Shown: piece by piece, positions 22,184-31,598 of the stretch
Layout: each line of letters begins with the position of its first letter
Numbering within the stretch: the stretch's first letter is position 1
Source: Flavobacteriales bacterium
Lineage (GTDB): Bacteria > Bacteroidota > Bacteroidia > Flavobacteriales > BACL11
Reading direction: 5' to 3'
Assembly: GCA_002697625.1 (NCBI GenBank)
Contig: NZWX01000050.1
Coordinates: 1 to 32,523 of the forward strand
Length of the DNA stretch: 32,523 bases
Position numbers and translations under genes: made by a program
The notes under the pieces: generated by a model
Databases searched by the model: none
Told to the model about the DNA's origin: nothing
What the model saw: only the letters and a program-made list of their open reading frames with translations

Positions 22184-23665
22184 ATGAAGTTGAAGAATCA
22201 ATATATTTTAGTTAATAAAAAACTACCTGAAAAAGAAGGGTGGAATCATATAGAAATAGGAGAATATAATTTATATTTTGATGAAAATATAACATTTAAT
22301 GAGGTGCAGGAGGAAAATGGTCATTATATTCTTTTAGGTAATCTGATTCATATTTATAAAGAAATGAACGAAAGTAATGTTCTTAATAACTTACAAGGCT
22401 TAATCCATGAACAGATATTTGAAGAAACTTCTAATTGGTGCGGACATTTTATCTTAATTAGTAAAACTGATTGTATTAAAATATATAATAATGCATGTGC
22501 TAGTTTTAAAATCTACTACGGAAATCAAGGTGAAACTAAGTTAATAGGATCAGACCCGAAAATATTAACTCTATTTTCAAATTTTGAAACTGCAACGGAA
22601 GGTGATAAATCTATCTTCTATAACTCTAATTATTTCCAACAAAATAGAAATAAAATTGGCAACGAAACTAGGTATCATGAAATATTTCAAGTAGTATCAA
22701 ATCATTGTCTTGATTTAAATAGTATGAAATCTATCAGGATGTTTCCTAAACACAAAAGAGAAACCTTAACAGTTGATGAAGCAATTAAAGAACTTGTTCC
22801 TATTTTCCAGCATATTATTAGAAACTTAGAAAAACACTATAATCTTTTTGTATCAATGACAGCTGGGTATGATAGCAGATTATTGATTTCTACAACTAAA
22901 AAAATAAAAGATAAGATTACATATTATACAATTAAATTTCCTACAAATAAATCTAATCATATTGATTATAAAATCCCTAAATTAATATCCAAAAAATTAA
23001 AGTTAAATTATGTATTAAAAAACTTAAACCCATTTATGACATCTGTTGAAAGGAACAATATTGAGAACACATATGATTTACCAAGGTTAAAGTCATTTAT
23101 ACAATACCAATATCCCTATTTTAAGAACACAAAAAAGAATAAAAAGAATAAAAATAAAAAGGATATTTTATTAGTAGGAGTAATTAGTGAAGTAGCAAAA
23201 AATTATTTAGAAAGAATTAATGTAAGTTCTGGAAAGGATATTGTTAGGTCGTTGCATTTTCCTGACAATAATTACCTTGAATCTTATTTTCAAACTTGGT
23301 ATCATAAAAATAATACTTTGATAAAAAATTTAGATTATGAATTATTAGATTTTTTACATTGGGAACAAGACATAACAAACTATGCAGGTCAGAATATACA
23401 ATACGCTCATCATTATCAACCAATTTTTTCAATATTCAACTGTAGAAAAGTTTTAGAAATTATGTTGTCTGTAGACCCAAAATATAGAGACACTAAATCA
23501 CCAATATTATATAAAAGGTTAATTGATTATATGTGGAGCGATTTATTAAATTTTCCTTTTAATCCAACAATAAAAGAAAAAACAATCTTATTTTTGAAGA
23601 AAATAAAAATGTATAGATTATATAAATGGTTTTTAATTAAATTCTATAGTAAAAAACTAAAGTAA
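22184..23665 (+). CDS. Asparagine-synthase-like ATP pyrophosphatase, glutaminase cysteine absent
   Basis: A 493-residue protein with the two-part layout of asparagine synthetase B. The N-terminal half (about 1-190) looks like a class II glutamine amidotransferase fold, but there is no Cys at position 2, so it cannot release ammonia from glutamine itself. The second half has a PP-loop SMTAGYDSR (224-232), the SGGxDS-type adenylating site, and the region WEQDITNYAGQNIQYAHHYQPIFSIFNCRKVLEIML typical of the family. A Lys/Asn-rich low-complexity insertion (314-326) splits the second domain. Such proteins in polysaccharide loci may form amides on sugar carboxylates; here that is inference. It follows galE without a gap and precedes the sulfotransferases after an (AAGT)4 repeat. 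Confidence 0.75.
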   Translation: MKLKNQYILVNKKLPEKEGWNHIEIGEYNLYFDENITFNEVQEENGHYILLGNLIHIYKEMNESNVLNNLQGLIHEQIFEETSNWCGHFILISKTDCIKIYNNACASFKIYYGNQGETKLIGSDPKILTLFSNFETATEGDKSIFYNSNYFQQNRNKIGNETRYHEIFQVVSNHCLDLNSMKSIRMFPKHKRETLTVDEAIKELVPIFQHIIRNLEKHYNLFVSMTAGYDSRLLISTTKKIKDKITYYTIKFPTNKSNHIDYKIPKLISKKLKLNYVLKNLNPFMTSVERNNIENTYDLPRLKSFIQYQYPYFKNTKKNKKNKNKKDILLVGVISEVAKNYLERINVSSGKDIVRSLHFPDNNYLESYFQTWYHKNNTLIKNLDYELLDFLHWEQDITNYAGQNIQYAHHYQPIFSIFNCRKVLEIMLSVDPKYRDTKSPILYKRLIDYMWSDLLNFPFNPTIKEKTILFLKKIKMYRLYKWFLIKFYSKKLK

Positions 23666-23675
23666 GTAAGTAAGT
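23660..23675 (+). repeat. Tetranucleotide repeat (AAGT)4 between stop and start codons
   Basis: Four perfect AAGT units fill the end of the asparagine-synthase-like gene (its TAA stop is in the repeat) and the whole 10-bp gap to the sulfotransferase ATG. A change in unit number would alter stop-to-start spacing by 4 bp without touching either protein. Slipped-strand variation is possible but four units is short. Confidence 0.6.
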
Positions 23676-24422
23676 ATGAATAATCGTAAGATAATTTTCC
23701 TATGTGGTTTACATAGGAGTGGAACTTCACTACTATATAAAATATTAAAGCAACAACAAAGTATCTCAGGCCATGAAAACACGAATGTAGTAGAGGATGA
23801 GGGACAGCATATTCAAACAATATATCCAATTGCATTAAAATTTGGAGGACCCGGTAAATTTGGATTTCATAAGGAAAGTTCTTTAGATGAAACTAGTGAA
23901 TTAATCACAAAAGAAAATTCTGAAAAACTTTTTAATGAATGGAGTAAATATTGGGATTTAAATAAAGAATTTCTTGTTGAAAAATCTCCACCTAACTTAT
24001 TAAAAACAAGATTTCTACAAGCTCTTTTTCCAAATAGTTATTTTATAGTAATTATCAGGCATCCGATTGCAACTTCTCTAGCTACACAAAAATGGTCAAA
24101 AACAAGTAGATATAATCTGATAGAACATTGGATTACCTGTCATAAACGATTTATAAAAGATCAGGGACATCTAAATAGAGTATTAACAATTCAATATGAA
24201 AATTTAATAAGTTCTCCTGAAACGGAATTAAATAAAATTTCTTTATTTCTAAAAACTAATGTGAAACTAGAAGATATTATTGTACAAAAAGATATTAACC
24301 AAAAGTACTTTAATAAATGGAGAAAAACAAGAAAAAATATATTCTTTAGAAGTGGTATTAGAAAAATTGAAAAAGACTTTGAATCTGAGATAATACAATT
24401 TGATTATACCTTAAACATATGA
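23676..24422 (+). CDS. PAPS-dependent sulfotransferase family protein
   Basis: A 248-residue cytoplasmic-type sulfotransferase transferring sulfate from PAPS to an acceptor, presumably a glycan. The 5'-phosphosulfate-binding loop is LHRSGTSLL (12-20). VEKSPPNLLKTRFLQALFP (101-119) is the family's second conserved stretch, and VIIRHPIATSLATQKW (125-140) contains the 3'-phosphate-binding motif. A truncated third region near RVLTIQYENLISSPETELNKI (about 169-189) matches the usual end of the domain. It overlaps the next sulfotransferase by 4 bp (ATGA). No PAPS-synthesis genes are in the window. The acceptor is unknown. Confidence 0.82.
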   Translation: MNNRKIIFLCGLHRSGTSLLYKILKQQQSISGHENTNVVEDEGQHIQTIYPIALKFGGPGKFGFHKESSLDETSELITKENSEKLFNEWSKYWDLNKEFLVEKSPPNLLKTRFLQALFPNSYFIVIIRHPIATSLATQKWSKTSRYNLIEHWITCHKRFIKDQGHLNRVLTIQYENLISSPETELNKISLFLKTNVKLEDIIVQKDINQKYFNKWRKTRKNIFFRSGIRKIEKDFESEIIQFDYTLNI

Positions 24423-25234
24423 AAAGAATTTTTATTATTGGAATAGCAAGATCAGGAAGTACACTACTTCAAAGTATATTAGCTTCTCATCCAAAAATAC
24501 AATCTTTCCCTGAAACACACTTTTTTAGTTTTCTTCCAAAACAAAAAATATTTCGATTTTTTAGTTTTATTTCTATAAAAGGAAATAAAGTAGTAGAAGA
24601 TTACTTATCAAGGAATAAACTTAATAAGAATAATAAGTATGTTCCTTTATTTACATTTTCAAAAAAGAAATGGGTAAGGAAAATGGTCAAAATTCTTGAT
24701 TCCATTACAATTAAAAACAAGAAAATGATTTGGGTTGAAAAAACCCCACTACACCTTTACCATACTGACTTAATTAAGAGTGTTTATCAAGAAACCTTTT
24801 TTATTCATATACTTAGAAATGGTCAAGATAATATAGCTTCATTATTTGATGCTAGTATCAAATACCCAGATACATTTAAACAAAAAAGTATAGAAAGTTG
24901 TATAAATCGTTATAAAAAGGAAATAAATATTAGTCTTGCTAATAAAAATAAAGAAAATCATTTTTTTGTTAGGTTTGAAGATATTGTCTCTAATCCTAAA
25001 AAAACAATAGAAAATCTTATAAAACAACTTAATATTGAATATCACCCAGATATGATAAATTTTCAAGATAATGTTTCTGATATTATTGAAAAAAACGAAC
25101 ATTGGAAAGAAGGTAATTATAAAGAAATACAGAATAATAACAATAAATTTTCAGAAATTTTTTCAATTGACGAACAAAACTTTATCAATAACAAAATAAA
25201 TAATATTGATTTAAATATATTTAATTATGATTGA
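24419..25234 (+). CDS. Second sulfotransferase family protein
   Basis: A 271-residue sulfotransferase distinct from its neighbour. The PAPS loop is ARSGSTLLQS (10-19). MIWVEKTPLHLYHTDLIKSV (103-122) and FIHILRNGQDNIASLFDAS (128-146) follow in the expected order; the latter replaces the more usual Arg-His/Asp-Pro with Arg-Asn-Gly. FFVRFEDIVSNPKKTIENLI closes the domain. Sequence outside the motifs differs strongly from the gene before it, so this is not a recent duplication. The ATG overlaps the preceding stop by 4 bp, and its end overlaps the glycosyltransferase start by 8 bp. Codons are very A/T-rich. Two non-identical sulfotransferases suggest sulfation of two positions or two sugars. Confidence 0.8.
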   Translation: MKRIFIIGIARSGSTLLQSILASHPKIQSFPETHFFSFLPKQKIFRFFSFISIKGNKVVEDYLSRNKLNKNNKYVPLFTFSKKKWVRKMVKILDSITIKNKKMIWVEKTPLHLYHTDLIKSVYQETFFIHILRNGQDNIASLFDASIKYPDTFKQKSIESCINRYKKEINISLANKNKENHFFVRFEDIVSNPKKTIENLIKQLNIEYHPDMINFQDNVSDIIEKNEHWKEGNYKEIQNNNNKFSEIFSIDEQNFINNKINNIDLNIFNYD

Positions 25235-26405
25235 TAAATTAGCAATAATAGAACTTGATTATCATGAAGAATGTTTAGACACTTTATGTAAATTATTATC
25301 TGAATCATCTATAAAAGTAGAAATTTACACAAAAAAATCTATTTACCAAGAAGTTAATAAAGATAAAAAATACAATAACCTTACTTGGTATATACCAAAG
25401 AAAGGAGAAAGTATACGTAAATTTATTAAGAGGTCTGAATCTCCTCTTAACGAAAATCAAGTTATTCTCTTTAATACTTTGGCTTCTAATTTTTTCGTTT
25501 TTTCAAAACTTAATCTTAAACCTATTACTATTTTAAGAATTCATAATGCGAATAGCTATTTATCTCCTATTAAAAATATAAAATTTATTTTTTCTTATTA
25601 TAGTATATATAAAGACTCTTCACATATTTTTAGAGAAGCTTTTTTAAAATTAAATTGGTTATTTAGAAGAAAATGTATTCAGAAAATGGATTATTTAAAT
25701 TTTCCAACACAAGAAATTGAAGATTATATTCTTTCAAAGAAAATGTTAAAACCTTATCGACACTGTAATAGTATTCCATTATCAATTGTTGATGAGGAGA
25801 TGAAAATAAAAAGAAGAAATACAAGTACATATAACATAACTGTAATTGGTACTATTGAGAAAAAAAGAAGAAACTACAGCCTCTTATATGAATCTATTAA
25901 AACTCTAATTACAAAAACCAATCAAAAAGTTAACATAACTTTTGCAGGAAAAGTTAAAGGTAAATATGGTAAAATGATTATTGAGAAGTTTTTAACCCTT
26001 AATAATATAAACCTTAATATCATTTATTTTAACAACAGAATTTCTCAATCAAGATTTGATCACATAATGTCAAAAACAGATTGTATAATTGCTCCTATAA
26101 ATATACAGACAAGGTATACAATATATAAAGAGGAATATGGTAAAACGAAAGCTTCTGGAAATGTGTCTGATATTACAAAATATAGAAAAAAGGGAATTGT
26201 ACCATACGAATACCCATTGAGCAATAATGAGAAAAAATATATTAAACAATATAAGAACAAAGAGGATTTAGTTAATATCTTAATAGATGAAATAAATGAA
26301 AATAAAGGTATAAAGGCAGAAGACTATATATTCTTCTCCAAGGAAAATGTTTTAAGCTCTTTTGTTACAACAATAAATTCATTAACCAAAAAAACTCATC
26401 AATAA
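25227..26405 (+). CDS. Glycosyltransferase, GT-B fold, probably GT4-like
   Basis: A 392-residue protein that looks like a retaining GT-B glycosyltransferase. The N-terminal part is divergent. The C-terminal Rossmann half begins near YNITVIGTIEKKRRNYSLLYESI (about 203-225), followed by NITFAGK and a loop with DCIIAPINIQTRYTIY (288-303). YGKTKASGNVSDITKYRKKGIVPYEYP occupies the place of the nucleotide-sugar E-x7-E region but without that clear motif, so donor and linkage cannot be guessed. It overlaps the second sulfotransferase gene by 8 bp and is the last gene of the forward run. Only 10 bp separate it from the convergent flippase gene. Confidence 0.65.
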   Translation: MIDKLAIIELDYHEECLDTLCKLLSESSIKVEIYTKKSIYQEVNKDKKYNNLTWYIPKKGESIRKFIKRSESPLNENQVILFNTLASNFFVFSKLNLKPITILRIHNANSYLSPIKNIKFIFSYYSIYKDSSHIFREAFLKLNWLFRRKCIQKMDYLNFPTQEIEDYILSKKMLKPYRHCNSIPLSIVDEEMKIKRRNTSTYNITVIGTIEKKRRNYSLLYESIKTLITKTNQKVNITFAGKVKGKYGKMIIEKFLTLNNINLNIIYFNNRISQSRFDHIMSKTDCIIAPINIQTRYTIYKEEYGKTKASGNVSDITKYRKKGIVPYEYPLSNNEKKYIKQYKNKEDLVNILIDEINENKGIKAEDYIFFSKENVLSSFVTTINSLTKKTHQ

Positions 26406-26415
26406 TAATTTGTCG

Positions 26416-27903
26416 TCAACGTATAAGTTTAATTAATAGGTCTTTAATTATGGAATTTAGATCTTCTGAAATTCTAAGAATAAACATTATAGAGAAATAA
26501 ATAATTGAAATTAATAATGATTTAACAATCATATTTGGAATATCTGAAAAAGTTAAATTTAAAACTATTAAAGAAAAATACACAAAAATAATAAGCAGAA
26601 TAGCTTTTATTGTTCTGAATGAAAAAGGTTGAATTCCTACTTTAAAATAAACATAAAACATTTTAAAGGAATTAAATATAATAACAGATAATGCAGTTGC
26701 AAATGCAGCTCCATTAATACCAACAATACCATATACTGATAAAGGACTACTTTCAGGAATAAAGATATAATTTGTAAAAATTGTAATTATCAAAAGGATG
26801 AAGTTTGAATATAAATCAAATCTGTAATGTTGAGAATTGATAATTATTTGTCCGTTTACACCTGTAGCAACACTAAAAAGTTTTGACAAACCAATATATA
26901 AGACCACATACTTACCTCCTTGAAATTTTTCAGGAAGTAAGGCAAATCCTTCATCAATATTTAACCAAATAAGAAGAAATATAAAACCACCTAATAACAA
27001 CTGATTTAAAGATGATTTTTCATAAATATCTTTTATTTCAGAAACATTTTCTTCTTGCCAAGCTTTCGCTATTAAAGGAGCTGTTATAGAGCCAATAGCT
27101 CTTGAAGGAACCAAAATAACATTTCCGATAAAAAATGCTATTGTATAATATGCAACACTTTCTAGGTTCATTAATTTTCCAATCATCATCATATCTACCT
27201 TACTAACCAATATAGCAGAAGCTCCTCCAGCAAGAACAAATAATCCGTACGAAATGATTTGTTTCCCATCAATATCAGATAATATGAAAGTAAATTTAAA
27301 TTTATATTTCTTAAAAATTGAGAAAAACAGTATCAGAATCATAAATAAATACAAGGATATATGAGAATACAGAAAGGTAGTAAAATCAATATAGTCAAAC
27401 CAATGTAAAATTAGAAGTAGAATATTAAACCCCTTCAAAAACACTTCCCGTAAAAATATTGGAATTGTAGCTTTTAATAATGATCTCGACAGAGAGGATA
27501 AAACCTCAAAAAAAGATAAAAATGTAACTAAAAAGAAAATTAAATGAAAGTTATTTCTAAGTAGTTCATCAGCATTAAGAAAATTTAACAAATCATCTTT
27601 AAATAAGAAATAGAGTAATAAAACTAATAAAAAACCAATTATTGGAATCATAAATGATAATGAAATCAACTGATTTTTATTTTCTACTTTAGGAAAAAAT
27701 CTAATTAAAGTTTTTGGAGTACCTAAACTAGAAAAAGTTGATACTACAATAGCATAGGCGATTATTATTTGTAACAAACCTAAATGTTCTGGATGAGAAT
27801 TAAAAGCATTAGGATACAAGATAACAGTAGATAAAGCACCAAACATTAAACCTACGTAAAAATAGATTGAATTTTTTAAACTCTGTTTTTTTACTATTCC
27901 CAT
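26416..27903 (-). CDS. Wzx-like polysaccharide/oligosaccharide flippase (MOP superfamily)
   Basis: A 495-residue polytopic inner-membrane protein with about 14 hydrophobic helices. The N-terminus (KKQSLKNSIYFYVGLMFGALSTVILYP) matches lipopolysaccharide-type flippases of Bacteroidota. SRSLLKATIPIFLREV and VSKVDMMMIGKLMNLESVAYYTIAFFIGNVI contain charged residues inside helices, as in Wzx transporters. It would move an undecaprenyl-linked glycan across the inner membrane. Its ATG overlaps the GT4 gene stop by one base (TAATG), so it is the distal member of the reverse run. No Wzy polymerase or Wzz is in the window. Confidence 0.82.
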   Translation of the reverse strand: MGIVKKQSLKNSIYFYVGLMFGALSTVILYPNAFNSHPEHLGLLQIIIAYAIVVSTFSSLGTPKTLIRFFPKVENKNQLISLSFMIPIIGFLLVLLLYFLFKDDLLNFLNADELLRNNFHLIFFLVTFLSFFEVLSSLSRSLLKATIPIFLREVFLKGFNILLLILHWFDYIDFTTFLYSHISLYLFMILILFFSIFKKYKFKFTFILSDIDGKQIISYGLFVLAGGASAILVSKVDMMMIGKLMNLESVAYYTIAFFIGNVILVPSRAIGSITAPLIAKAWQEENVSEIKDIYEKSSLNQLLLGGFIFLLIWLNIDEGFALLPEKFQGGKYVVLYIGLSKLFSVATGVNGQIIINSQHYRFDLYSNFILLIITIFTNYIFIPESSPLSVYGIVGINGAAFATALSVIIFNSFKMFYVYFKVGIQPFSFRTIKAILLIIFVYFSLIVLNLTFSDIPNMIVKSLLISIIYFSIMFILRISEDLNSIIKDLLIKLIR

Positions 27904-29177
27904 TAAATTTTATTTAACAAATCGGCAAGCTTCTTAGTCAAAACACTTCTTTTAAATTGAGATAATTCATCTGAATTAATAATTTTTATATTATCTGTAT
28001 ATAACTGATATACAATGTTTTTTATATTTAATTTATTATAAGAAATGTATAATCCAGATTTAGTTTTTTCTAGCAAATTTTTAATATCACTTTCATCAGG
28101 ACCAAAAGATAATATTGATCGTTTTGCAGCAAAATATTCGAAAATTTTACCTGGGTAATTTCCTTGCCCACTCTTTGAGTTAAACAATAATAGAAGCAAA
28201 ACTGATGACTGATAATACTGATAAAGAACTTCCTTATGAGACAAATAACCTAGATGTACAACCTTATTTTTTAGGTGAAAATTCTGAGTTATTGATTGTA
28301 GAACTTCCGTATCAATATTCCCTGAAAGTCTTATTTCTAATTTATCTTTAAATTCAGAATCCTCTTCACAAATATCATTTAAAGCTTTCCATAGATTTTT
28401 TGGATTTCTTAAATGATTTAAAAGTCCAAAATGACCAATAATAAACTTATTATTCTTTTTATCTATCACCTCAAAATCCTCTTCATCAAATCCATTTGTA
28501 ATTAACTCTACATTACTAGAACCTAGTCGTTTAAAAGACTTAAGCCAAGTTTCACTTACGGTTAGTGTTATATCCGCACTTTTAAGTACTTGTCTCTCTA
28601 ATTCCTGATATTTATTTCTTGATTTTTGAGATAATTTAAAATCTTCTAACAAATCTAATTCCGACCAAGGGTCTCTAAAATCTGCAATCCATTTAAGATT
28701 TGGCAACCTCTTTTTTAACCCTAAAGCAATAAGATGCATGGAATGTGGTGGACCTGTAGACACAATATGTGTTATCTCATCTTCTTGTATTTTTTTACTT
28801 AAAAATTTTATTGATGGTTTTACCCAATACACTTTCGGATCAGGAATAAAAATATTTCCTCGTATCCAATTCAAAATTTGATTTCTCGCAGAAGATTTGT
28901 CATGAATAATACCCGCATTCGAACTTTCTGACTTACCAAAAATCTTTTCTTTTAAAGAATAAGGCTCCCAAATTGAGGACTTACAAATCTCAACTTCAGG
29001 ATGAATATCAGATAATAAATCCACATCCTTTACATCAAAAGAAGGGGAATCAGGAGTATAAATAATTGGTTTCCAACCATTTTCTGGTAAGTATTTCGAA
29101 AATTTTAACCACCTCTGAACACCCGAACCTCCAGCAGGAGGCCAATAATAAGTGATGATTAAAACTTTTTTCATCAT
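27903..29177 (-). CDS. Glycosyltransferase family 4 protein
   Basis: A 424-residue GT-B glycosyltransferase. YYWPPAGGSGVQRWLKFSKYL (10-30 region) is the N-terminal loop characteristic of a Bacteroidota group. WIADFRDPWSELDL, TVSETWLKSFKR and ELITNGFDEEDF form the middle, and GNYPGKIFEYFAAKRSIL is the nucleotide-sugar-binding helix carrying the conserved Glu. The ATG start is at 29177; a second ATG directly follows and is equally plausible. It begins at the base after the YfhO stop and shares a base with the flippase start. Acceptor and sugar are unknown; placement with a flippase points to surface-glycan assembly. Confidence 0.85.
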   Translation of the reverse strand: MMKKVLIITYYWPPAGGSGVQRWLKFSKYLPENGWKPIIYTPDSPSFDVKDVDLLSDIHPEVEICKSSIWEPYSLKEKIFGKSESSNAGIIHDKSSARNQILNWIRGNIFIPDPKVYWVKPSIKFLSKKIQEDEITHIVSTGPPHSMHLIALGLKKRLPNLKWIADFRDPWSELDLLEDFKLSQKSRNKYQELERQVLKSADITLTVSETWLKSFKRLGSSNVELITNGFDEEDFEVIDKKNNKFIIGHFGLLNHLRNPKNLWKALNDICEEDSEFKDKLEIRLSGNIDTEVLQSITQNFHLKNKVVHLGYLSHKEVLYQYYQSSVLLLLLFNSKSGQGNYPGKIFEYFAAKRSILSFGPDESDIKNLLEKTKSGLYISYNKLNIKNIVYQLYTDNIKIINSDELSQFKRSVLTKKLADLLNKI

Positions 29178-31583
29178 TTATTTTAACTCTTTATAAGATA
29201 CAAATCCTAAAAGCAATAAAAGTAAAATAGAACTTGTATAAGCAATACTCTCTCCTATGGAATAAGAAGATGGATTAAACTTAAATTCTACTTTTTTTGT
29301 ACCCTTAGGGATCATCATAGACCTTAAAACATAATTTGAACGGAAATAAGGAACTTCTTTTCCATCTATATACGCATTCCAACCTTTGTCATAATAAATC
29401 TCAGAAAACACAGCTAATTGGTCAGAGTTAATATTTGTCAGATTATAAGTAAGATGATTAGGCTTATAAGATACCATATCTAGTTTTATAGTAGAATATT
29501 CATCTTTTGTAAAAGAAGGTAGGGTATCAGCAAATCTTTTATCTACAATTACAGTAGTTGATGGATTAAAAGCATTTAAAGCGTTTAGTTCCTCATTTGC
29601 ATTGTCAACTATCTTTACGTCTGTAACAAACCAAGCATGTCCTAAAGGATTTATACCCATTAATTTTGACTCTACCGCCTCTCCCTTTGAAGTAATAATC
29701 CAACCACAATTAAGCATTGAAAGTACTGAAGTATTATTTTGTGTTAAATGATTATCTATCAACTCTTGATATCTTAAGAGTTTTGCAGCATGATACCCTC
29801 CTATTGAATTATGAAAATATGAAGTTCTGCTCTCGTTAAATGGATTATTATAATTAAATACTCTAGATTGATTTCTATTTTTATTTAAGATTTTCTTATC
29901 TGCAGAAGTTGGTCGGAATGTTACATTATTATCTTTTACAAAATGTGTTTCGTTTAAATATCTTTTATCTACCGACCATAAATCCGATAAAAGTAAAACC
30001 CCCAAGATAATTACTACATATTGTTTTTTGATTGCTCCCTTAATAAACATCCATAAAATAGATGACGCAAGTAAAATATAGATAAATGATCGCCAAGCAT
30101 CTGATTTTAAAATAGACTCTCTATCTGAAGCTAATCTACTTGTAAAATCCATATTATCATTCAAATAATCATTTGTAGAAAGAAAATCCAGAAAAATAGA
30201 TGGAACAATAGCAAACAACAAAGTAATTCCTCCAGTAATATAAAAAGCTAATTTTAATTTTTGTTCTTTCTCCTTATTTTCATCCTTATTTAGGAATTTA
30301 TTTAATGCTAAAATTGCAAGTAAAGCAATTCCAAATTCTGCAATAATCATAACCATAGTAACCGCCCTAAATTTATTATAGGCTGGAACGTAATTAAAAA
30401 AGAATTCCGTGAGTCCCATAAAATTACTACCCCATCCTAGCATTATAGAAAGAATTGTAGTAAGTAAAATCCAAATTCTGAAAGAAGAATTTACATACAC
30501 TACCCCTAAGACAAACAACAACATCACAATAGATCCAACATAAGTTGGAGATGTTCCTGGTTGATCTCCCCAATAAGTCATGGTTTGTTGTTGTAATTTT
30601 TGCTGTTTCTTCTGGTTTCTTACAGTCCTCAAATATTTATAAGTTTCCGAATCTCTATTTAGATTTCCTTCTGAATCATTTAAAACACTTTTACCGGTAG
30701 ACCCTCCCATAAAATTTGGAATTAAGAAAGTCATGGTTTCTGCTTTTCCATAACTCCACATAGTAGCATATTCCAAACCTAAACCATCATTTTTTTCTTT
30801 TCCATCTTCTTGAACAAGTTCTGATTTTCCTCTTTGAGTTTCAGATGCGTACTCCATAGTGGTTGCTAAAGTTGTGCAATTGGTAGCTCCACCTAAAAGT
30901 GCTGCAACAAATAAGATTCCAACTTTTTTAAAAAAATTTGGAAGAGTTTTATCTTGAAATTCTTTTATAAACTGAATAATACCAATAAAAAATAAGATTA
31001 TTATAGTATAATAAGTAATCTGATAATGATTAGAAAATAATTGAAGAGCAACAAACAAGGACGTAAAAACCGCTCCTAATAGCCAATTCTTTTCTCTAAA
31101 GGTATATAATACTGATGCAACAACAAGAGGAAGATATGCAATCGCATGTGCTTTGGTCATATGTCCTGCTTGGATTATAATTATAAAATACGAAGAAAAA
31201 GCAAAAGCAATAGATCCTACTATAGCTAGTCGATAATCAATTTTTAAGGAACATAACAAAATGTAAAACCCTATCAAATACAGAAACAACTTATCCATTG
31301 GCCGTGGCAAACCTAACTTCAATATTTTATCTACATACTTAATTAGATTTCCATTAGACCTAGCGGAGATTTGATACGCAGGCATTCCAGAGAACATTCT
31401 TTTAGTCCATAAAGCTTCTTCACCGGTATCAGCCCTATAGTCTCTAACTTCTTTACTCATCCCTTTCCAGGTATCAACATCATGAGCAGATAAAATTTTT
31501 CCTTCAAAAATAGGAGAGAAATAAATAGCAGATATTGCAATAAATATTCCTATTGCAATACCATGTGGGATAAATTTTTTCAT
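29178..31583 (-). CDS. YfhO family membrane protein
   Basis: An 801-residue integral membrane protein of the YfhO family (GT-C-like fold). The N-terminal helix GIAIGIFIAISAIYFSPIF is followed by the acidic loop SAHDVDTWKGMSKEVRDYR and WTKRMFSGMPAYQIS, the catalytic-type first periplasmic loop of such proteins. A dozen or so further helices follow, then a soluble domain (about 540-770) ending with FSEIYYDKGWNAYIDGKEVP, and a last helix near 780-795. Homologues in Gram-positives help glycosylate lipoteichoic acid; in Bacteroidota the substrate is unknown but lipid-linked sugar transfer is reasonable. It is packed between DUF4834 (15 bp) and the GT4 gene (0 bp). Confidence 0.85.
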   Translation of the reverse strand: MKKFIPHGIAIGIFIAISAIYFSPIFEGKILSAHDVDTWKGMSKEVRDYRADTGEEALWTKRMFSGMPAYQISARSNGNLIKYVDKILKLGLPRPMDKLFLYLIGFYILLCSLKIDYRLAIVGSIAFAFSSYFIIIIQAGHMTKAHAIAYLPLVVASVLYTFREKNWLLGAVFTSLFVALQLFSNHYQITYYTIIILFFIGIIQFIKEFQDKTLPNFFKKVGILFVAALLGGATNCTTLATTMEYASETQRGKSELVQEDGKEKNDGLGLEYATMWSYGKAETMTFLIPNFMGGSTGKSVLNDSEGNLNRDSETYKYLRTVRNQKKQQKLQQQTMTYWGDQPGTSPTYVGSIVMLLFVLGVVYVNSSFRIWILLTTILSIMLGWGSNFMGLTEFFFNYVPAYNKFRAVTMVMIIAEFGIALLAILALNKFLNKDENKEKEQKLKLAFYITGGITLLFAIVPSIFLDFLSTNDYLNDNMDFTSRLASDRESILKSDAWRSFIYILLASSILWMFIKGAIKKQYVVIILGVLLLSDLWSVDKRYLNETHFVKDNNVTFRPTSADKKILNKNRNQSRVFNYNNPFNESRTSYFHNSIGGYHAAKLLRYQELIDNHLTQNNTSVLSMLNCGWIITSKGEAVESKLMGINPLGHAWFVTDVKIVDNANEELNALNAFNPSTTVIVDKRFADTLPSFTKDEYSTIKLDMVSYKPNHLTYNLTNINSDQLAVFSEIYYDKGWNAYIDGKEVPYFRSNYVLRSMMIPKGTKKVEFKFNPSSYSIGESIAYTSSILLLLLLGFVSYKELK

Positions 31584-31598
31584 AATAAACTATTTTAA

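Noticed and set aside
24419-25234. Tandem duplication of the sulfotransferase genes
   Set aside because: The two proteins share only the PAPS motifs; lengths, motif variants and the rest of the sequences differ.
16251-26405. Anti-phage defence, toxin-antitoxin or mobile-element system in the forward run
   Set aside because: I looked for nuclease, restriction, integrase, reverse transcriptase and antitoxin motifs and saw none; all genes fit metabolism or envelope functions.
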